DNA of 64,000 nt from Desarmillaria ectypa. Its lineage: Eukaryota; Basidiomycota; Agaricomycetes; Agaricales; Physalacriaceae. The stretch is taken from assembly GCA_030407005.1 (NCBI GenBank), contig JAUDYN010000001.1:1054001-1118000 (forward strand). The letters are read 5' to 3'. The notes beneath the pieces were generated by a model that saw only the letters and a list, made by a program, of their open reading frames with translations, was not told the DNA's origin and searched no databases. Each line of letters begins with the position of its first letter. Within the stretch, counting starts at the first letter, position 1. Below, one piece after another: positions 57,242-64,000 of this stretch. The position numbers and the translations under genes were made by a program.

Positions 57242-57889
57242 TTATGAACCCTGTGACACTGACTGTGATCTCCGTCTATTATTCGCCGTCACTCGTGCTT
57301 TGTGCTCCTTGAAAAACTCCGTCGTCTTCTTGCTGTCAACGTACTCTTTCACGTAGCAAATCTTCGGGCCATAGTCGCCCACAACGAAATGCATGGTGGT
57401 CATATACTCGTTGTCATATGGGACGCCAGAGACCGATTCTCCTATGGCTGTGGCCTAGCCGAAATTAATTAACATCAACATAACAGGTACAGAAGGATAA
57501 CGCACATGGTACACGATCGTGTCGCCCGTCTCGATCACTTGGTGTAACGTCATCTGAAGGCAGTCAAAACGAGGATACGAGGTATACAGAACGAACCACA
57601 GGTAGCTCCTCTTTTGTGAGAGTGAGCACTGAGGGGTTTTACGCACCCTAAAGGACGCAAACATCGGCTGTAATTGCGACATATATTCACCGTACTGCCT
57701 TCTGTTCAACACGGGTCTCCCGAGTGATTTTGGGAGGTAGCGATGCTCGAGAGTAGCATGAAAGAATTTCATGATATCTGGGTTTAGGTGGTTACGCGCG
57801 TCTACGTAGGCGAGCAGGGTACGGAGGTTTGGGGAGGGGTGGCGGGGCGGCGTGTACACCAAACTAGATGGTTGAAACAGGTCCGCCAT
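57242..57889 (-). CDS. NTF2/SnoaL-like small protein
   Basis: Three exons spliced in frame from ATG 57889. The protein reads PNLRTLLAYVDARNHLNPDIMKFFHATLEHRYLPKSLG (in part), then MTLHQVIETGDTIVYHATAIGESVSGVPYDNEYMTTMHFVV (in part), GPKICYVKEYVDSKKTTEFFKEH. This helix-then-beta-sheet layout with a central His and the ending YVDS is that of SnoaL-like NTF2-fold proteins, which act as small cyclases, isomerases or hydrolases, or merely bind ligands. About 135 residues, no signal peptide. The substrate cannot be inferred. Confidence 0.6.
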
Positions 57890-59773
57890 TACTGTTTGTC
57901 AAATTTGAAAGGGTGAAAGAGGGAAATTGAAGGAAGAGAGGCTTTGCCTCTGGCCTCTTCATATGTGGCCGGGACTACTCCATTTGTCAAAGGTACAGGA
58001 TCTAGCCTGATATGATGGAGTGCAACGTCATGCTTTCTCTTTCCCTGCGAAGTAGACCGTGGATGATTCGAAGGAAGATCTGGAGTGTAGGCGAGTTTCT
58101 GATTTTTCTAACGGATCACCGTATGCCGATTGTCGGACTACGTGTGGGCTTTTCCAAGAAATAATTAAGGTGCGTAACCCGCTTGTGAACTGCACTAAGA
58201 ATAGTCTATCACTTGGGGGTTCAGTAGGATTTGTCTCGTGCCTTCAATTTGCCGATCTCTATATCTTAGGTGCGCAAAAATAAGGCACCGCCGATCTGCG
58301 ACCGAGCGCCTGGCGCAACGTGTCCCCCCAGCTCAAGAAGAAGCCAAATACAACGTTATCCTCACCCAGCGTCGCGGCATGGGAATTTTCCCTCGATATG
58401 GTCGTGTGAGTTCAACTTCATATAGGTTTCAGAACTCCACCGCTCCATGGGCCCGGGCAAGTTCAGCTTTATTCAAATCTGGTCCAACTTGTATTCCAGA
58501 ATGCACTATTAACTCGTTCTGCTGAGCGGAGACTCCTAGGAAATCTGGCTTATCATGGATCGCGATCCCAGAGGGTTCTTTTCTACCGTATAAACAAGGC
58601 AGCAATCATTCCTGAGAGCTGTGGGGCTGCTAAACCGATACAGGAAATATATATCCACTTAAGCCGCAAATTCTCCAACAAAAGAGGATGCACAAGCTGC
58701 ACCCTAGTACACGGGCAATAGGCGTCAAACAATTGACGAAACCCATCTACACGACGCCAACTGAATAGAACGGTTGCTTGTACGTATAGCATCCAGGCCG
58801 CAGAGCTTCAAGATTCAAGATTTCTATTGGAACCTGAGCCTGGTGAATAGATTAAAGAGCGCGCCATATGATGCTTGACCGTAAAGAATCCACTCCATTC
58901 GCAGGCGGCCGGGTCCAATTTCATCCCCACCAGTGTTCACTCCCACTGAGTCCTCCTAGGTCCGACGTTCAAGTTCCGCTGGATATTTTCGAAGGACGAA
59001 GAATGAACATGGAGAGGGTGTCGAAAACTTCGCCTCGATCATGAATTCAGAGAACTGTAGAGGCGCACGGGTAACTAGCTCTCGCCTTGTGTGTGGTTTC
59101 CTGGAAGTATGTCTACGCCGACGTCCCCGATCCCACGCCGCGCGATTTCTCCCCCAGAACCCGTGATGCGCCTAAGCGCTTCCGAAAAGCTGTAAGAGCT
59201 GTAAGGGTCGAATCCGAACCTTGGGTTAGGCATCATTGTACCACAGCTTACTCGCTTATTGGATAGGTACAGTGTGATTTCCCCCAAAAAGCAATAATCG
59301 TACTGGTACTTCGCAATTTTACAGGCAATCAGAAGGACTCACTGCCGGTTCGAGTCTACCTAAAGGGTAAAATCAATGGCGAGAGCCGTTTAAAGGGAGA
59401 ACATTCAACGCTAAAGATTGTAAACACAAGCGTAATACTTGGTTACTGCAATACTTTTGGTACAGTCGCGGCCGTGATTACACTTGTATCGATACATTAG
59501 CCATCCCTAAATAATGAGGCAAAGGAAAGAGTGGTAGAGTCCCCTAGTTACACCTGTAACTAGCGCTCGAGGTGACCGGAATTATACTGGCAACGCTCGA
59601 AGAGTCCATGAGTATAATAAACAAACAGGTATGTTGTAAGTAGAGGTATGTATGTTTATGTCCGCCGGAGGCTATAGAGTCCTGACGCAATGAGAAACGA
59701 CGATTTGTAAGGAGTGACGATGGATGGGTTTGTGGCGCAAATTTATAACATCATCATCAAGGGCTGCGCCTAC
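57890..59773. other. 1.9-kb region, no convincing gene
   Basis: Short frames at 58059-58283 and 58238-58525 have no motif. The GMC gene's 3' flank is included. Confidence 0.45.
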
Positions 59774-62188
59774 CTACAAGAACAGCATAACGCCAGTAAT
59801 GATAGCTGCAACAGCAAAACCTGCTCGAGGAGGAAGCGTTAGTGTTGCAGCACCGGTGCTACTGGAACTGGAACCAGCGCTTGATGATGTCGATGTACTA
59901 CTGTGAGACGAGGTTGACGCCGTAGAAGTCGCTGTAACAGGGTTTTGAATGAGATCAGCTCCCTGGACACCGATGCTAAAGATGGATTTGATAAATAAAT
60001 TATCCACGCGTAAAAATATGTCCAACTTACGCGAAAGCGAGACTGCCACTATGAGAAGACATTTCAATAGGAATTACGGAAGCATCAATGACGCGGACGT
60101 TGGCTGAACATAGAATTAGTTGAGGTGAGGCATAACACGAGAAGTTTGAACTTACAAGTCCCGTAGACCTTGAGGCTGGTATCAACCACTCCACCCTGGT
60201 CCTTCGGAAGCATGCTCATTGAGCCAACGGGATGATAGTCTGTGTGCACGTTTGCGTTCATCCAAGTGTTCCAAGCATCATCAGTATTGACATCAGTTCC
60301 GGGAGCAGATTCGGTGCCAAGGTTGCCCGACAAAGGTGCAGTTGCAGCGATCGTACGACACAACTTAAACGCCGCACGAAGGATATCACGGTCTATAAAT
60401 GCCCCCGTAATAAGCGACACAAGAATGCCGTTCAGCCGCAGAAATTACTTACCAGCCCAGTGTGCGAAGTAATTGGGGTCAATGACAGGAGAATCGAATG
60501 CTGAAGTAGAGTTGATCGTAATCTGGCCTCGGCTCAAAGGATGCTGAAGCGCGGCTTGGATGATGACGGTACCCGGCGAGTTCAATGAGAACAAGAGCTC
60601 AACTTGAGGGGCTGCGCTAGGGTAATACGTCTCCGTAATGGTCTTGAAAGTGGCATCATAACCAGAAAGGATGGTGGAATCAGTAGAGGGAAGATAACTC
60701 TTGCTGGTGGTATAATCGTTCTTGACGTTCTGAATCCAAGTGTCGGCATTAGATCCCATAAGAACTGTTAGATTGACGTAGGCGATGGCATTGTTGATCA
60801 GGGAAAGGAACTCGGTCGATTCCTAGAGGCCAATGTCAGTGCCGAATGGCATCTTGATAAGAGTACACGTACTGAATAAGTGGAGTTGGTTGCGTAGACA
60901 CTGCCCAAAGTGTCCGCCGTCGTAGAGAAAGTAAGGCCAGTACCGACATGGTCCTGAATATTCTGACCAACTCCTGGGAGATCGAGTTTCTGCTGGATGC
61001 CCGCACTGGAAAGAACACTAGAAGGACCAACCCCAGAAAGGAGCATGACGTGGGGCGAGCCAACAACTCCAGCAGCCTGAAACAGCCTAAGAAGACTCGA
61101 ATTGGAGAAATTAAAGAGTAACGTACGAGAATGACTTCTTTATTAGCGTTGACGGTCTGCTCTGTTGAGCCTGAAGCTGCAGCCCAGGAAACACCCGTAG
61201 CCTTGAGACCGCTGCTGTCGGAACTGCCCCATACGATCTTGGTGACAGTGGCGCCGGGCAAAATGGCCAAGTTAGACCGGGGCGGAAGGGGGTCAATGTA
61301 GGCCGATCGCGAGTATGAACGAGTCCAGTTGGTGGGATTAATAGACGAGGTGGAAACAAAGGCTCCCCAGTTCTCTCCACCGTGAGGATCCGTACGCGTC
61401 TGAACACCGGCCGCGGAACATGTTTCAGTCCAATTACCGACCAAACCTAGCTCACTATTGCCAAAAGTAAGATTCCACAGGTCAGTGATAGAAGATTTTA
61501 CGTACACAGCAGGATAGGATGAATGGAGGGGACCACCAGTTCCGTGAGCAGAAGCATCGTATTGGATGTTACCAACAGATTCTGCTGCATCAGTGGGTTT
61601 CGTCCAAGTTTCCATATTCTTCATGACCGAGTAGAAATTGTCCCAGCCCCACTTGGCGGAACCAGCTGAGTCTTGTGATTCTAATAAACTGGCCCACGCA
61701 TTCATCTCAATGGTGTTGGGACGCGTGTAGTACATGCCGTTCGTCGCACCGGAACCGCCAAGGATCTTGCCCCGAGACCACTTGAGAATCCGGTTACCGA
61801 GGCTGGTTTGTGAGGCAGTTGAAAACGACCAGTCATAGTCAGTACCGCCGAGGCCATTGTAATAAGTCATTCCGGGAGTATCTGTATTTTTTTTCTTCAG
61901 ATTCGTAATTCTGTACGCCACGAATTACGGAGCCAGCTCACCTCGACGATAGGCAACGTCATCTCCTGACTGGCCGGCCTCAAGAACAAGAACAGAGACG
62001 CTAGAATTAGCTGAAAGAATGGAAGCAACGATGAGACCCGCAGAGCCACCGCCAACGACAATATAGTCATAGCTGCTGGCGAGACCGCTTTGGTCAATTA
62101 TTGCGCGAGTGCGTAAAGGAGCATGTAGATGGCAAGATGCTGAAGCTGCGAAGGATAATCCCAGAGCCAACAGACTCACGGGCAGCAT
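59774..62188 (-). CDS. Secreted GMC oxidoreductase, probably GPI-anchored
   Basis: Seven exons join in frame to 695 residues with no lesion. Residues 1-19 ([19 protein letters not shown]) are a signal peptide. The FAD motif is [19 protein letters not shown] (about 39-57). GMC signature 1 includes [17 protein letters not shown], signature 2 [19 protein letters not shown], and the catalytic region is [13 protein letters not shown] with a His and [11 protein letters not shown] followed by SSH. The C-terminus has a Ser/Thr-rich stalk ([17 protein letters not shown]) and a hydrophobic tail ([15 protein letters not shown]), typical of GPI attachment. By family it oxidises alcohols or sugars with H2O2 release (aryl-alcohol oxidase or glucose oxidase type), here held at the cell surface. 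Substrate unresolved. Confidence 0.88.
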
Positions 62189-64000
62189 TATGGTGTGAAG
62201 GGCAAAGGTTAAGGAAGGGAATGTTTAGTCGGAACTTTCCAGTGCGACGGCATTTGAGGGTTTCCAGGTAAGGAATTTGCGCTAGAACTGTCGGAGGCCG
62301 GTCCAGACTGGACAGCCACACCGATGATGAAATACCTGAAAGATGACCCAGGCAGGCCCCTTCTCTAGGCTTGGCGTCCCCAAAACACATGGCTTCCGCT
62401 TTGTTACGCGAACAAATCTGTCATTTCACGTTTCAGCTTTCCGCAATCCATTTGTAATCTGTACCACCTACCCTCTAGTGTCATCCTTGCTTTAGGAAGT
62501 GGAAGAGTGGGGGAAATAGACATGACAATCTGGGGAAAAGAGAGTAGGCGGGCCACGTGAGCGTTGCCTGGATCGACACGGCGGCCTGCCTAGACTCAAG
62601 ATTCTGTTCATCATGACCTTGACAACCAAAATACTGTAATATTGCTCAACTCTTCACATCTACTCACCAGAAATTCTAGTGATATTCTCAATTTCACTTT
62701 CTTTTGATCTGCACTGCGCAGAACAATCAGAAAGCCAATCCTTCATAATTTCAAAGAAAAGCAAATCAGGCCTTGCACTTGAACGTTCGATAGCGGCCAT
62801 TCATGCATCATAAAAGATCACCTATACATCTAGAAAACAAGGGTGGTGGCTCACATGAACGCTTCTGGCATAATTGACACTAAAGCGAAACCAGACAGGA
62901 AAGGAGAATTCAGACTCGACGGCTCCGGACAAGGCCTTAGACTGAGACTAAGTATAATGTGGCGCGCTACTTCCCCGTCCTCGTACCCTGGACTACTTTC
63001 GCAACACCCGTCCAGGACTGCATCGCTACCAACCTACTTTAAGTACTGACAACCGTCCGTTATCCCTGCGTTCGAGAGCTGAAGCCCAACTATATAAGTA
63101 TCGCACAGGAGAATTAAATGTGTGCATGTACCTGCCCTGTTCCAGCCCGATGCCTGGACTGAAAGTGGCTGTCCCGTCGTCCATTATCAGGATACCGGAT
63201 GTATGCGGATCCGCACTTTTGTTGTAATGCATGTGAGTATTTGCGGTGAGATAATTCGACCTAATTTGAGGATTTCACAGTAGGTCCAGTGTACCACTCA
63301 TTTCTATGAACTTCCCGCTGTTGCCGTATTGAGCAACACTCTGCGACACTGGATACTAGCTAGTATCAGGACTCTTTCTTTGGATCTGATTTTTATCAAC
63401 TGGTATCTCCGATCTCCTCGAGCTCAGGTTCCGCCTGGAAGTAAATTCTGTTCATCAATTCATACTGGCAACCAACGAACGTTAGCGCGACAGAACAGAT
63501 CGCGATTGCGAATTGGAATGTACTCCTCAATATTAGATGTGCTGTGCCTTTCTTGGCGCCACTGTACTCCTGGCTGGTCATCGATCCTCTTCCCCTTTAT
63601 CACAATGATGGTCACGACGCAGAATCTGTTCATAAGGGTTAGCGTCAAAAATAGCAGAAGAGGTATGGATGCTGCGATTCTGACGGCCGCTAGTAACTCA
63701 AGGATATAGATCGAGCTAACGTTGCGTAGCGCGTACTAGTTGGTACGTTATTACTGTCAGTCCCAATCTGTGCGTCATGTGCACTATAATAGAAAAAAAC
63801 ATAGTTTTTGCAAGTTATTCGCATTAGCAACGTCACCGCTAATTTCAACGAAGGGGATGTGTTCCCTTGTTGGATCCAGTAAAGCTGATTTTCCTTCTCG
63901 TTCTATATGGTTCAAGCACTGCACGTTGCAGCGAATGAACCAGACCACGAAATGACGCCCTCATGCGAGATGAAGGCATGTTTTTGAGGTTAACGATGCA
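62189..64000. other. Upstream flank of the GMC gene and unassigned remainder
   Basis: About 1.8 kb without a convincing gene. Minus-strand sequence at 63460-63709 reads as a hydrophobic segment (VRIAASIPLLLFLTLTLMN) followed by a basic tail, possibly the last exon of a small membrane protein. Another short frame at 63232-63026 includes SGILIMDDGTATFSPG. Neither could be assigned. Confidence 0.35.

Noticed and set aside
59340..59365. B-box-like ggttcgagtct as a second tRNA gene
   Set aside because: No matching acceptor or anticodon arm can be folded around it.
1..64000. CRISPR arrays, operons and ribosome binding sites
   Set aside because: No regularly spaced repeats, and the intron-rich gene structure is eukaryotic.

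Overview
The window looks like nuclear DNA of a mushroom-forming basidiomycete (Agaricomycetes). Nearly every recognisable gene is cut by several 45-65 nt GT-AG introns. The gene content is typical of that group: F-box and BTB/POZ proteins of expanded families, a P450-reductase fusion of the CYP505 type, a secreted GMC oxidase, BBE-like and aromatic-ring FAD oxidoreductases, and an ICMT-family methyltransferase. Genes are recognised by reading spliced protein motifs. No database search was possible, so splice sites are predictions.

Layout. 1-0.8 kb: 5' part of an F-box gene running off the window. 2.05-4.57 kb and 17.07-19.86 kb: two inverted copies of a divergent gene pair (putative cyclase plus an unrecognised protein). 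The inner 1.73 kb of each copy is almost identical, while the outer parts are only distantly similar. Between the arms (4.6-17.0 kb) lie a urate hydroxylase-like FAD monooxygenase (HpxO type), a saccharopine dehydrogenase-like reductase, an RS-rich nuclear protein, a BBE-like FAD oxidase and a SulP sulfate permease. 22.5-28.8 kb: a KEN-box protein, a MurQ-type MurNAc-6-phosphate etherase (a bacterial function, here with two introns) and an intronless F-box gene. 28.8-29.3 kb: the 3' end of a LINE-like retroelement. 29.7-34.3 kb: a DUF2461 protein, a 3-hydroxyacyl-CoA dehydrogenase head-to-head with a broken peroxisomal carrier gene, and tRNA-Glu(UUC). 34.3-35.4 kb: a Tc1/mariner-like element with 15-bp terminal inverted repeats and TA duplication. 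35.4-38.7 kb: decayed sequence including a kinase-like fragment. 38.75-42.5 kb: a second FAD monooxygenase and an ICMT-like methyltransferase. 44.8-49.2 kb: a CYP505-type P450-reductase with several lesions confined to the reductase half. 50.2-54.2 kb: a tandem BTB pair and a degenerate F-box gene. 54.6-62.2 kb: ketopantoate hydroxymethyltransferase, a basic nuclear protein, an NTF2/SnoaL-like protein and a GMC oxidase with a GPI-anchor-like tail.

Functional links. The hydroxyacyl-CoA dehydrogenase and the carrier share a 115-bp promoter and both fit peroxisomal beta-oxidation, but the carrier has a frameshift and a stop. The urate hydroxylase implies a purine salvage or degradation step, and MurQ implies processing of bacterial wall sugar. 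The most unusual structural feature is the homogenised inverted repeat enclosing 12.5 kb of metabolic genes.
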